Part shown: positions 21,505 through 32,434 of the stretch, piece after piece
How positions within the stretch are numbered: position 1 is the stretch's first letter
How the letters are laid out: each line of letters opens with the position of its first letter
Origin: Culex pipiens pallens
Taxonomy: Eukaryota; Arthropoda; Insecta; Diptera; Culicidae
DNA: 64,000 nt
Assembly: GCF_016801865.2 (NCBI RefSeq)
Contig: NC_068937.1
Span: 72,195,601-72,259,600, forward strand
Direction of reading: 5' to 3'
Notes under the pieces: generated by a model
What the model saw: the letters and a program-made list of their open reading frames with translations, nothing else
Databases searched by the model: none
What the model was told of the DNA's origin: nothing
Program-made: the position numbers and the translations under genes

Positions 21505-21750
21505 AGCAATAATTATGCCAAACGTCAATGATGCCAAACGTCCTTGATGGTTTTTGAACGAGTTATGCCAGACGTCCATTATGCCAAACGTCCTTGATGG
21601 TTTTGGAACGAGTTATGCCAAACGTCCATTATGCCAAATGTCCGTTATGCCAAACGTCTCTGATGTCTTGGGCCAATTATGCCAAACGTCCTTTTTGAAA
21701 ACCCGTTATGCCAAATGTCCATTATGCCAAATACACCAAATTATGCCACC
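21505..21750 (+). repeat. Irregular short tandem repeat (TTATGCCAAACGTCC units)
   Basis: About nine copies of 'atgccaaacgtcc' with variable spacers such as 'ttgatggttttgaacgag'. The ORF across it is low complexity. Confidence 0.75.
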
Positions 21751-22689
21751 CTACACGAACTTATTCCACCTTAAAGGCTGATACGCAGATGGGAAGGAAC
21801 GCAAAACTCCATACAAAAAAACGCCCAAGAAACGGTCAAGGAAAGGGTCACGAAAAGATTTTTCTTAAGCGGTACGCAGCTGAAAAGTAACAGAAACGGA
21901 AAGATTGCGTTTGACGTTTCTTCGCGCGGTGCTTGTTTATAATATGTTTTGATGAAAAAATCAAAGAATTGTTATTTTTCTTTTTGAATGCGGCTGATAA
22001 TTACAAACGTTTTAATAATTTTGTATTGGAGACTTGATTGTAGATAATAATATTTAAAATTCCCGCCGAATTTCAAAAAGCAGAATATTGAAACTAAAAG
22101 GAAAGATTTAGTTTTTCGGTCGAAATGGAGTAAAAAAAGAAGTTGTCTTTATAGATGTCGGCCATCGTGTCACCAACAATTTATTGCTAGTACCAACCAG
22201 CTACCTCTGGATTATGAGTCCCCTGCACTGTCCGATTTATCCACACTCGCGGGACCATGAATGAAGTAAATCAGAGTGAAATTAAACTTGACAATAATCA
22301 TACAAATATCTATGTTCTTACTGAAAATACAATAATAATCTGAAATTTTGAAATCCAACCAAACAACAAATTCAAAAATGTGAAAAAAAAACAAACATTT
22401 CAGAAATTTCAAATAACATTTTAAATATATGATAATAATAAAGAAAATTTCAAAAAAAATCTGAAATTTGGAAAATCAAAATTAAAAATATGCAGAATTA
22501 AATAATAATTTTAATTTTTAACGTTTTTTTTTTAAATTCGAAACGAATGTACAGGTCGAAATTCCAAAAGTTTTAAAAATCGGAAATATAGAAATTCGTA
22601 AATACAAATTTACGAAAACCTCGAAATTATAACAATCAATAACTCTATTTCTTCCAAAATTAAAAAATCTAGAATGAAAATTTAAGAAT

Positions 22690-23805
22690 AAAGAAATTTA
22701 AAAAAATTAAGAAATTCAAAAAATGTAAAAATTTAGGAATAAAAAAATTTAAAATTTAAGAATTAAAAAAATTAAAACTTTAAGAATTTAGGAATTTAAG
22801 AATTTAAGAATTTAAGAATTTAAGAATTAAAGAATTTAAGAATTTAAGAATTTAAGAATTTAAGAATTAAAGAATTAAAGAATTAAAGAATTAAAGAATT
22901 TAAGAATTAAAGAATTAAAGAATTAAAGAATTAAAGAATTAAAGAATTAAAGAATTAAAGAATTAAAGAATTAAAGAATTAAAGAATTAAAGAATTAAAG
23001 AATTAAAGAATTAAAGAATTAAAGAATTAAAGAATTAAAGAATTAAAGAATTAAAGAATTAAAGAATTAAAGAATTAAAGAATTAAAGAATTAAAGAATT
23101 AAAGAATTAAAGAATTTAAGAATTTAAGAATTTAAGAATTTAAGAATTTAAGAATTTAAGAATTTAAGAATTTAAGAATTTAAGAATTTAAGAATTTAAG
23201 AATTTAAGAATTTAAGAATTTAAGAATTTAAGAATTTAAGAATTTAAGAATTTAAGAATTTAAGAATTTAAGAATTTAAGAATTTAAGAATTTAAGAATT
23301 TAAGAATTTAAGAATTTAAGAATTTAAGAATTTAAGAATTTAAGAATTTAAGAATTTAAGAATTTAAGAATTAAGAATTTAAGAATTTAAGAATTTAAGA
23401 ATTTAAGAATTTAAGAATTTAAGAATTTAAGAATTTAAGAATTTAAGAATTTAAGAATTTAAGAATTTAAGAATTTAAGAATTTAAGAATTTAAGAATTT
23501 AAGAATTTAAGAATTTAAGAATTTAAGAATTTAAGAATTTAAGAATTTAAGAATTTAAGAATTTAAGAATTTAAGAATTTAAGAATTTAAGAATTTAAGA
23601 ATTTAAATATTTAAGAATTTAAGAATTTAAGAATTTAAGAATTTAAGAATTTAAGAATTTAAGAATTTAAGAATTTAAGAATTTAAGAATTTAAGAATTT
23701 AAGAATTTAAGAATTTAAGAATTTAAGAATTTAAGAATTTAAGAATTTAAGAATTTAAGAATTTAAGAATTTAAGAATTTAAGAATTTAAAAATTTAAGA
23801 ATTTA
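22690..23805. repeat. 8-bp satellite array AAGAATTT/AAGAATTA, left block
   Basis: A degenerate start near 22690 becomes homogeneous by 22800. The AAGAATTA variant runs about 22860-23110, then AAGAATTT to 23805. It was split by insertion of the TIR element at 23806; the array resumes at 25394. Confidence 0.95.
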
Positions 23806-25393
23806 CACACAAAGAAAAATTACTCTAAATTTAAAAAGATCGTTCGTTGGATTAAAAGTTCGCGTTGGTTAATATTCGTAGAAAGTTCAAACTTTTCAAT
23901 TTAAAAGTTGGAAAGTTTTTGATACTACCATGCATTTTTGGAACAAAATCGTTGTATTGGTAAAAGTATTTTACTTTTAATTGGTAAAGAAACCTTTTAT
24001 GGTAAGAATACACAACATTTAGCACTACAGGGATAATTTCAGAAAAATTTGCTTGATTTTTTACATTTATTAAAAAAAAAAAATTAAACAGTTTGTTAGA
24101 AAAACACTTTTTTTTGTATTGAACGCTTCTCCACTAGTTTCTGCTTCATACGTTACGCCACCGGTCACTTCTGAATACCCCAGGCTGGACGGTTCCGGAT
24201 GGAGGCTTAAACGCGCGACATCAGTGTAACACGATGGTCACGTTTCCGGCCTCAATCAGGACAGTCTTGGAGGAGTTGGCCATTGATTCGGGAAGGGTGG
24301 TCGACGTTTCCCGGCTGGAAAGTTAAGTGCCTGAACGGGGAGTTCCCGATCCTGGAAGCGCATCCGGAACATGGAGTTGATGAGGCCCTCGGAACGGAGT
24401 TCGATTTTGAGCACGTAATCCTAACTACTTCGAGAATGACACAGTTTTTTTTTTGGCTCACTGTCCAGATTCATTCGGCTGAAGCTGCGCCGTCGCGACG
24501 TGAGTGTTTGTGGGCGGGAAGTTGCTAAAAGAGATGGAAAGTAAGTGAAGTTGGCTAGCCACTGCACACATTCTCAATACTCACCGGTGCTGTAAACCGC
24601 CGGCACCGAGTGCAACATCTGCGCTGACCACCTCCGATTATGTTGCTTTTCGTCGTCCTCCTCTTCGTCGGAGGCCCATCGTGAAAATAAACTTTCGCGT
24701 ACTTGTCCAAAAACCGGAAGTTCTTCAAAGCAATCTCGTTGTTCACGCAACGCTTCGGCAGCGCCATCTCCTCGATGATCTCGCCCCAGTCCTCACGCGA
24801 ATTGATCTTCAACCACCAATCCCGGGCCACCACCACCCAATACAACCAGTGCGAATCCACATTCCTACCTCTCATCCTACAAAAACAAACAAAATCAATC
24901 ACAAACCCCACAAAACACCCGAGCTTCCTTCTTACGCATTCCGGCCGTGGAACAGCTGCAGTTCCTGCAGGAAGCTGGCCTTATCCTTTTCGAACACTCG
25001 ACCTCGTCCCGCTCCTGCACCACCCTCCTTCGAAGGCGTTCCGCTGCTGCTGTTTGGCTCACGAAGGTTTCCGCGTCCGATTCCTGGCTGCTGCCGCAGT
25101 CGGCTTTGCTTTGCGTCCAAGACTCACCAGCATCACCGGACCCACCAAAGTGTTTGTTTACATTTGCGACTTAGGCGTACACGGTTACACGAGAACGTCA
25201 AAATGAAAGAAATTTTATAGTCGTATTAAAAGTAAAAACTTTTAAATCAGTGAGCAATGAGATTTTCAAAAACTGTAGCAGTAAAAGTTTTCATTTTCAA
25301 ATCAAGAAAAAAACTTTTAATGTAGCAAATTTTAACAACTTTTTAATTCAAAAGTAAGTTACTTTTGTCATTACCATAATATTTTTTTGTGTG
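23806..25393. mobile_element. ARID2-fragment TIR element, copy B, inserted in the satellite
   Basis: 1588 bp with CACACAAAG and TTTGTGTG ends, flanked by TA on both sides (23804-23805 and 25394-25395). Removing it and one TA restores an uninterrupted AAGAATTT array, which proves the element boundaries and shows it moved after the array had expanded. Confidence 0.92.
24150..25120 (-). pseudogene. Captured ARID2/Bap170-like gene fragment (copy B)
   Basis: The clearest exon layout of the three copies. Exon 1 runs from an ATG at 25120 to 24936 (62 codons: gly/arg-rich, then KDKASFLQELQLFHGR as at the start of an ARID). Intron 24935-24877 has GTAAG and GTAG borders. Exon 2, 24876-24585, holds WWLKINSREDWGEII, MALPKRCVNNEIALK and FRFLDKY. 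Intron 24584-24525 has GTGAG and TTTTAG borders. A third exon follows from 24524. Exon 2 has lost a few codons relative to copies A and C (its ALKNFRFLD lacks two residues), and an acidic stretch is shifted. Not expected to make a working protein. Confidence 0.62.
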
Positions 25394-26664
25394 TAAGAAT
25401 TTAAGAATTTAAGAATTTAAGAATTTAAGAATTTAAGAATTTAAGAATTTAAGAATTTAAGAATTTAAGAATTTAAGAATTTAAGAATTTAAGAATTTAA
25501 GAATTTAAGAATTTAAGAATTTAAGAATTTAAGAATTTAAGAATTTAAGAATTTAAGAATTTAAGAATTTAAGAATTTAAGAATTTAAGAATTTAAGAAT
25601 TTAAGAATTTAAGAATTTAAGAATTTAAGAATTTAAGAATTTAAGAATTTAAGAATTTAAGAATTTAAGAATTTAAGAATTTAAGAATTTAAGAATTTAA
25701 GAATTTAAGAATTTAAGAATTTAAGAATTTAAGAATTTAAGAATTTAAGAATTTAAGAATTTAAGAATTTAAGAATTTAAGAATTTAAGAATTTAAGAAT
25801 TTAAGAATTTAAGAATTTAAGAATTTAAGAATTTAAGAATTTAAGAATTTAAGAATTTAAGAATTTAAGAATTTAAGAATTTAAGAATTTAAGAATTTAA
25901 GAATTTAAGAATTTAAGAATTTAAGAATTTAAGAATTTAAGAATTTAAGAATTTAAGAATTTAAGAATTTAAGAATTTAAGAATTTAAGAATTTAAGAAT
26001 TTAAGAATTTAAGAATTTAAGAATTTAAGAATTTAAGAATTTAAGAATTTAAGAATTTAAGAATTTAAGAATTTAAGAATTTAAGAATTTAAGAATTTAA
26101 GAATTTAAGAATTTAAGAATTTAAGAATTTAAGAATTTAAGAATTTAAGAATTTAAGAATTTAAGAATTTAAGAATTTAAGAATTTAAGAATTTAAGAAT
26201 TTAAGAATTTAAGAATTTAAGAATTTAAGAATTTAAGAATTTAAGAATTTAAGAATTTAAGAATTTAAGAATTTAAGAATTTAAGAATTTAAGAATTTAA
26301 GAATTTAAGAATTTAAGAATTTAAGAATTTAAGAATTTAAGAATTTAAGAATTTAAGAATTTAAGAATTTAAGAATTTAAGAATTTAAGAATTTAAGAAT
26401 TTAAGAATTTAAGAATTTAAGAATTTAAGAATTTAAGAATTTAAGAATTTAAGAATTTAAGAATTTAAGAATTTAAGAATTTAAGAATTTAAGAATTTAA
26501 GAATTTAAGAATTTAAGAATTTAAGAATTTAAGAATTTAAGAATTTAAGAATTTAAGAATTTAAGAATTTAAGAATTTAAGAATTTAAGAATTTAAGAAT
26601 TTAAGAATTTAAGAATTTAAGAATTTAAGAATTTAAGAATTTAAGAATTTAAGAATTTAAGAAT
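25394..26664. repeat. 8-bp satellite array AAGAATTT, right block
   Basis: About 158 nearly perfect AAGAATTT units, more homogeneous than the left block. Ends in 'gaattccagaaaaaaa' at 26664. Confidence 0.97.
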
Positions 26665-26689
26665 TCCAGAAAAAAAATTAAACATTTGT

Positions 26690-27600
26690 ACCAGCCTTAT
26701 TTTATAACTTCCAAATTTCCTAACTTCCTAATTTCCTAGTTTCCGAATTTCCTTATTTCCTAATTTCCATACTTCCAAATTTCCTGATTTCTTAACTTCC
26801 TAACTTCCTAAACTCCTAATTTCCTAGTTTCCTAATTTCCTAACTTCCTAATTTCCTGATTTCCTAATTTCCTAACTTCTTAATTTACTAACTCCCTAAC
26901 TTCTTAATTTCCTAATTTCATAGTTTCCTGATATCCTAATTTCCAAATTTCCTAACTTCCTAACTTCCTAATTTCCTAATTTCCTAACTTCCTAATTTCC
27001 TAACATATTATTTTCCTAATTTCACGATTTCCTAATTTCTGAATTTCCTATTTCCATTATTTCATAATTTCCTAATTTCCTAGCTTCCTAATTTCTTAAC
27101 ATATTAATTTCATAATTTTTTAACTTCCTAACTTCCTAGTTTCCTAATTTCCTAATTTCCTAATTTCCTAACTTCCTAACTTCCTAATTTCCTAACTTCC
27201 TAATTTCCTAGTTTCCTGATATCCTAATTTCCCAATTTCCTAACTTCCTCACTTCCTAATATCCTAATTTAATTTCCTAACTTCCTAATTTCCTAGTTTC
27301 CTAATTTTAAAAATTTCCTTATTTCCTAATTTCCTAATTTCCTAATTTCCTCATTTCCTAATTTCCTAACTTCCTAACTTCCTAACATCCTAATTTCCTT
27401 ACATATTAATTTTCTAATTTCTTAATTTCCTTGTTTCATAATTTTCTTATTTTCTTTATTTTACTAATTTGCTAATATCATAATTTCCAAATTTCCTAAT
27501 TCCCTTGTTTCCTAATTTCCTAATTTTTTAATTTCCTTATTTCATAATTACATAGTTTTTTAATTTCCTTATTTCATAATTACATATTTTTTTAATTTCA
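26690..27600. repeat. Degenerate 8-bp repeat TTTCCTAA/CTTCCTAA
   Basis: Long run of 'cctaatttcctaacttcctaa'-type octamers with frequent substitutions. The period equals that of the neighbouring array but the sequence differs. It fades into AT-rich sequence by 27600. Confidence 0.9.
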
Positions 27601-27898
27601 GTTTTTCTTGTTTTAGAATTTAAGAATTTCTAAATTTGCTTTTATTTATTGATTTCTTAATTTTGTTTATAATTGTTGTTAAAAGTTTTAGAATAAACAT
27701 TTTTAATCTATTTAATTTAAAGTTTTGAATATTTTTAATCTTTTTATTTTTTCCTCCAAAGAACCTCAAGCGCGCACACCGTCAATCGCGCTCATACCGA
27801 ACTGTCAACTTTTCTTGGGGGGGTCACGAAAAGAACACGCAACATTTCTTGACCGCGTTCCTTCCGATCAGCATACCGTACTTAAATACAAAACTTAC

Positions 27899-28090
27899 TC
27901 CAGCACAAACTCCTCGTCCCAGACGGGATCTGGTACGGTCTGGACGCGCGTCTTCCCACTTTGACCTGGTTCAGCGACACGATAAAGTACGGGTTGGGCA
28001 CGCTTAAACGGCAGCCGGTGCGCCTCCAAGATGTGCAGATTCAGACTGCGCAGTTTGCTCAGCTGCGGCACTTTCGACTGGGCCTTGCTG
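27899..28090 (-). pseudogene. C2-domain exon fragment (RasGAP-like)
   Basis: On the - strand LNLHILEAHRLPFK and KTRVQTVPDPVWDEEFVLE are C2-domain strands as in Ras GTPase-activating proteins of the RASA/vap type. The exon ends at a GTAAGT donor (27898-27893). The middle of the domain (PNPYFIVSLNQVKVG) is only read one frame over, so two small indels flank it: a pseudogene or broken duplicate. A 5' short tandem repeat ('gttccggttgaacccttgt' units, 28137-28190) adjoins. Confidence 0.55.
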
Positions 28091-28254
28091 ACATGGGACA
28101 CGCACGCTGGCAGGCTCCAGCTCATAGCAGTCGAAAAAGTTCCGGTTGAACCCTTGTCCCGGTTGAACCCTTGTTCCGGTTGAACACCTTGTCCGAGCCC
28201 GAGAAAAAAAGAATCTGCAAAAGCAGCTGCCGCAATCCGTCCCGAAACAACCAA

Positions 28255-28445
28255 GAATTTTGGTTTGTTTACCTTTTCGGACTGCTTGAATAATTTCAAC
28301 AGTGCTACCAGTTTTATGGGTAACTGCTAGAACGTATATTGTATACGATGAGCGCGATCTGGCGCGATGAGCAAAAACCGACAACAATGAAGGTGCGATG
28401 AACAAGAATGAAGAAATTTGACGCGATTTGGTGCGGTTTTGAATA
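28255..28445. repeat. Dispersed MITE-like repeat with GCGCGATCTGGC motif (copy 2)
   Basis: Inverse of much of 32435-32600 ('gtttaccttttcggactgc' matches the inverse of 'gcagtccaaaaaggtaaac') and related to 6740-6960. Confidence 0.55.
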
Positions 28446-28484
28446 AATCGCGAAGTGTCATCCCCCTCGACGATAAAGGTAATT

Positions 28485-29135
28485 TTAACGGTGAGGAGAA
28501 GGATCCGACGGAAGAGGGAAACGACGAGAAGCGGCATAATTGGAGGGGTTACAGCGGATGTTGCACTCGGTGCCGGCGGTCTACGACCATTAGCAGCATT
28601 ATGTGCCGGAAGTGACGACGGGACAGTGTGGGATGACCCGAGGGTCCGCAGTCTATTTCTCGTTACGGGACATGTATGACGAGTATTACCTAAACATCCG
28701 GAAGAACAGTTTGCACTAGTTCTGGAAGGACCGTCTGTACGAAAGCCGCAGGACCTGAAGCTGTCGTACTCGGATTACTTCCAAAGGTTGGAGCCGACGA
28801 ACCTGGTCAAGAGAATGTCTTCGTTGTCAGTGTTAATTTAATTTACTTTCAAACTCTTTCAGCAACGTTAATCTCGCGACGGCGCAGCTTCGGCCAGATG
28901 AACTTTGACGGCGAGTTGGCAACATCTGTGTCATTCTCGAAGGAGGACGAAGTGATCGGGAACTATCCGTTCAGGCGCTTCACTTCCCAGCCGGAAAACG
29001 TCGACTTCCCTTCCCGAAGCAACAACCAATGGCATCCAAGCCTGTCCTGATAATGGCCGGCAACGAGACCACCTCTACATCGCTGTCGCGCTCCAAAATG
29101 AAGGCCGCGATTTTGCTGCCCAACAATACGCTCAT
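28485..29135 (+). pseudogene. ARID2/Bap170-like paralogue fragment with additional exon sequence
   Basis: Starts in the middle of the ARID exon ('ggtgaggagaaggatccgac', matching the TIR copies) but continues into sequence the TIR copies lack: a frame reading LRDMYDEYYLNIRKNSLH and LYES, then LSYSDYFQRLEPTNLVKR in a neighbouring frame. A candidate intron ends CTTTCAG near 28862, after which it rejoins the third exon of the TIR copies ('cgcgacggcgcagcttc'). Stops and frameshifts are present. I see no CACACAAA ends, so it may be a segmental duplicate independent of the TIR element. Confidence 0.5.
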
Positions 29136-29262
29136 CTGTAACCTGCTCAGCCTAGAACACTCTAGGAAAACTCTTGCTGAATTCTGACAGGCCTGTTGGA
29201 ATTATTCTAGCTGGATTCTAGCAGAACTAACTCTGAAAGAATTTCTCGGGCCTGGGTAGCAC

Positions 29263-29724
29263 TGATTAAATAACTTGTATTGCGTGAACAGAAACTACAC
29301 AATTTATTATTTAACGCGAAGCTGTCTGGCGTAGTCAATGGCTCATTTAAGGCTTAACTCCAAAGTGAATCGTACATTGGAAGCTGGCCGGGAGAGATCA
29401 AGTAGGACAACGATTCCCTCTGCCTTTCACGGGCTCTCATCAAAGATGGACCATGGACGGTGTGTGTAAGACAGGGACAGAGTAATCTTTAAGGTGTAAC
29501 GAATATAAAATTGATCTCTCTCGCAATCAGTCAAATATCACCAAAATAAAACCAGGAAATTCTTTCCGTTGATTTGAATTAGCAATCCATTTTTCATTCA
29601 CACGTTCGGTTAAATCATGTTTTTATTTTTATTTTTTTATTATTATAGAGACTTTACACCATTGTGCATTCATCTCTTCAAGGTGGATAGTAAAAGAGGA
29701 AAGATTACAGAGTTTAAAATCACT
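29263..29724. other. Intronic sequence, no gene recognised
   Basis: No ORF. Preceded by a stretch (29150-29260) with 'attctagcag' motifs related to the MITE at 32896-33033. Confidence 0.4.
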
Positions 29725-30240
29725 TCAATAATTATTACCATGCCTTTTTTCTAACGATTTCTGTCTATGTTTAAAATATTTAGCGGAATATTTAGAGAGT
29801 GAATTATCAAGTTCTTCAAGTTTATCTTCGTCCTCTTCTTCCAGGGATTTAGAAGTTATCTCACAACACTTTTTCTTATAATATTTTGCTTTTATGACAC
29901 CTTCATCTTCTTCATCTGTTTCTTCGGCAGCCATCTCTCTTTGTTTTGTTGTTAATTCGTCATCCGCGTCCAAATATGCCTGCAAGCGCTTCCGGGTTTT
30001 GCGAGTGTGCTTAGAAAGCACGGTCTCGAATCCATCATTGTCTTCTTCGTCAATTTCACTTGTTTCCATTGCATTTTGTTCTGGTATACTGTTGTTGCTT
30101 TTACTGCTGCTGCTGCTTGGCTCAGGTTCAATCGGTTGTGTACTGCTTTTTGACGTAGACTTACGTCTTTGTCGAAGATACTGGGGTGTCATTCCAAAAA
30201 ACCCGGGCCGAAGGCCCCGGTTAACTGCGTCATCCGTCAA
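29725..30240 (-). CDS. 171-codon ORF, acidic and lysine-rich, function unknown
   Basis: Begins MTDDAVNRGLRPGFFGM, then a Ser-rich stretch, then acidic clusters (SEIDEEDNDGFETVL, EETDEEDEG) alternating with basic ones (KYYKKKC). Low-complexity acidic/basic composition gives no family. The frame upstream of the Met is also open for about 8 codons. The next TE ORF on the same strand (31858-31259) is a LINE ORF1, so this may be a displaced part of one, but I cannot show it. Confidence 0.3.
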   Translation of the reverse strand: MTDDAVNRGLRPGFFGMTPQYLRQRRKSTSKSSTQPIEPEPSSSSSKSNNSIPEQNAMETSEIDEEDNDGFETVLSKHTRKTRKRLQAYLDADDELTTKQREMAAEETDEEDEGVIKAKYYKKKCCEITSKSLEEEDEDKLEELDNSLSKYSAKYFKHRQKSLEKRHGNNY

Positions 30241-30438
30241 ACGCTTATATCTTCCTTCCCTCTAATCGAATCGACACGATTTATGTGCCATTCGATTCGA
30301 AAATTATTCAGCAATTTGCTATAAAACTTTCAATGTTGGCAAAATAGTTTAACTATTGAAACAATTGAATGTTTTAAAATGTTTTCAAAATGCAGAGATT
30401 TTGCAAGCAAAATGAGCGCTTCCCACTCACGGACGGGA

Positions 30439-31040
30439 ATGTCAAGTACCTATTTTGAGGGGAAAATCATCCGAGCAACGCGACCGAGTGTCGGTCGCGA
30501 AAAAGGAGGGGAAGTAGCGGGCCGAAATCATACATAAGAACGTGCGCCAGAGCCCATTCCATCATTCACGTCTCAGACGTCGGACCGGCAGCAGCAGCAG
30601 CAGCAGCAGGAAAGCTCAGCCCAGAGCAGCAGCAGCAGGAGAGAGACCAGAGCAGCAGCAGCAGGAGAGAGGGACCAGAACTGGAAAAGAAGTGCGCATC
30701 GCCTTCTCGTCGTCACCGTCAGCCAGTTGCCTCTCGATGGCCGGACCGTTAGGATCTTTCGTGGTTGCTGTGGTTCGGAGGTGCTTCAATCCCCATCCCT
30801 CGTCCCACCCGGGACGAGGCATCAACAAGATGAGGCGCGCGCCTGCTGCCTTCCGCCGAAAAGCCTCTCGTGGGTCAAGCCTTGGTTGTTAAACAATCGG
30901 GACATCCAACTAGCTCGTCGCATTCGCGGCGAGCGCTTCTGAAAGATTTACGTCTCATCAAATTCTAGTGTTGAAAGAGTTGCCCTCGTCCCACCCGGGA
31001 CGAGGCAGCGAGCTAATTTGAATTTAAATTTCAGGAACAA
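30439..31040 (+). other. LTR- or promoter-like segment with AGC repeats and hairpins
   Basis: A TGTCAAGTAC start at 30439, a TATA-like ATACATAAGAA near 30530, an initiator-like TCATTC near 30562, and an AGC-rich leader (30590-30670) resemble an LTR U3-R. Two copies of a perfect stem-loop CCTCGTCCC-acc-cGGGACGAGG occur near 30798-30820 and 30986-31008. The 3' limit near AGGAACA (31032-31038) is tentative. Confidence 0.3.
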
Positions 31041-31258
31041 ATTTTGGTCTTCGGGGGCGACGGATTGCACAGCTTTCTGAGGCTGCTCTCGCCCCCTCCC
31101 CCCATTCGGCTCGCTAAAATTCCTTCGTCTCTTTCTTTCCTCTCTTTGCCGTTCGAATGGGTGTTCCTTCCAATATATATAGCTAATTCTTCAAATTAAT
31201 ATATGGAAAACCCACATGTCCACATACCTAAACTTTACGTAAGTCTACGCCATTCCGG

Positions 31259-31858
31259 TTATGTCTGTGACATAACTACTTTGACTTTTTGGTTCACCTT
31301 TTTACTCGAATCCGCACATTTTTTGTTCTTTGCTTTGAGTTTGCAAAGCGATTTTTTGCCTATAATCGTCACTGCTGCAGCAGCATTGTTTATAGTGATT
31401 GATTTCGGCGTTGGCTGTTTCAGCAACATCCGCAGGGTCCGAACTCCATTTGGAATTCCTGGGAAGAAGTTAATCCAGCGGTCGTTGGTGATGGTCAAAA
31501 TTTCGCCGTATTTACTCATCACTTTGACTACGTCATCATTGCTTATGCCTAGAGGTAGGTCAAGCACACGAACTTCCGTAGCGTTGTTGTCCGGGTAAAT
31601 CGGGATTTTGCAACCCTGATATACCAGAGGTTTGTCGATGATGGACGAGGCCGTTGCTGAGTCGGCGAACTGCAACACGGCTATTCTTCTTCTATTACAT
31701 AATTGCAATGGTCGCAAGTTTTCTTGGTTTACTTGAAGTTCTGCGAGAAATTTTTTTACAAGCTTTGGGCTTGGTTGGTTTTGGAGTTGATAAAAATCCA
31801 GAACCACACTGTTTTTGTCTATGGTGCACGTTTTAAAAAAGCGGCGACGCGCAAACAA
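31259..31858 (-). CDS. LINE ORF1 N-terminal fragment (gag-like)
   Basis: 199 codons. DNNATEVRVLDLPLGISNDDVVKVMSKYGEIL, then INFFPGIPNGVRTLRMLL, is the RRM-like module of ORF1 proteins of mosquito I/Jockey-type LINEs. No CCHC knuckle follows; the frame stops after a lysine-rich stretch. ORF2 is not adjacent, so this is a fragment. It is antisense to the sideroflexin gene and ends 125 bases before its second exon. Confidence 0.6.
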   Translation of the reverse strand: MFARRRFFKTCTIDKNSVVLDFYQLQNQPSPKLVKKFLAELQVNQENLRPLQLCNRRRIAVLQFADSATASSIIDKPLVYQGCKIPIYPDNNATEVRVLDLPLGISNDDVVKVMSKYGEILTITNDRWINFFPGIPNGVRTLRMLLKQPTPKSITINNAAAAVTIIGKKSLCKLKAKNKKCADSSKKVNQKVKVVMSQT

Positions 31859-31983
31859 ACTCCGGACTGGCGTTGAGAATGCGACTTGTAAGGTCGGCGG
31901 TTACTTTGCAACTGATGTTTTTATTTAAAAATAACTTACAGCTACTTCCACGTTGTAAAAGATTGATTATGTTTGTGTTTCAG

Positions 31984-32335
31984 ATCAAATACTGCTGTAA
32001 TCTTTTGGCAATGGGTTAATCAGTCCTTCAACGCATTAGTCAACTACACCAATCGAAATGCAAATTCGTCATTGTCTACAACCCAATTATTCATATCCTA
32101 CGTATCAGCTACAAGTGCAGCTCTTGTAGCAGCGGTAGGATACAAAAAATATTTGACCAAAACAGCCAGCCCGTTTTTTCAGCGATATGTTCCTTTTGTT
32201 GCGGTGGCAGTGGCGAACTGTATAAATATTCCACTAATGCGACAAAATGAAATTCTTTATGGAATTCATATTCACGACGAAGAAGGAAACATTGTTGGCA
32301 AAAGTAGATTGGCTGCTGTCAAAGGGATTTGTCAG
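31984..32335 (+). CDS. Sideroflexin, internal exon (second visible)
   Basis: 352 bp between an acceptor ending GTGTTTCAG (31983) and a GTAAGG donor (32336). The first base completes the codon begun at 854; then 117 codons run open: SNTAVIFWQWVNQSFNALV and NYTNRNAN, the sideroflexin signature; membrane segments FISYVSATSAALVAAVGY and FVAVAVANCINIPLM; and the conserved MRQNEI and KSRLAAVKGICQ. It ends on a codon boundary and continues into 50387. No disabling mutation, consistent with purifying selection. TEs lie within about 125 bp upstream and 100 bp downstream. Confidence 0.96.
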
Positions 32336-32434
32336 GTAAGGATATTTCGACGTTAACATTTCAAATACAGAGCGGGTTCGTTAATTCGAATTTCTCTACT
32401 TCAAATGTCCGCTTATTCATCGTCCAAATCTCGC

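Larger units (their letters stand above)
855..31983 (+). other. Sideroflexin intron of about 31 kb filled with mobile elements
   Basis: It runs from the GTAAGA donor at 855 to the acceptor ending TTTCAG at 31978-31983. The splice joins codon phase 2 exactly. Everything annotated between these points is TE, satellite or pseudogene. It contains one 100-N gap, so its true length is uncertain. Confidence 0.85.

Noticed and set aside
21554..21781. 75-codon ORF rich in CQ and MPN
   Set aside because: Translation of an irregular short tandem repeat.
30542..30892. Ser/Arg/Gln-rich + strand ORF
   Set aside because: Comes from an AGC-repeat leader in a non-coding LTR-like segment.
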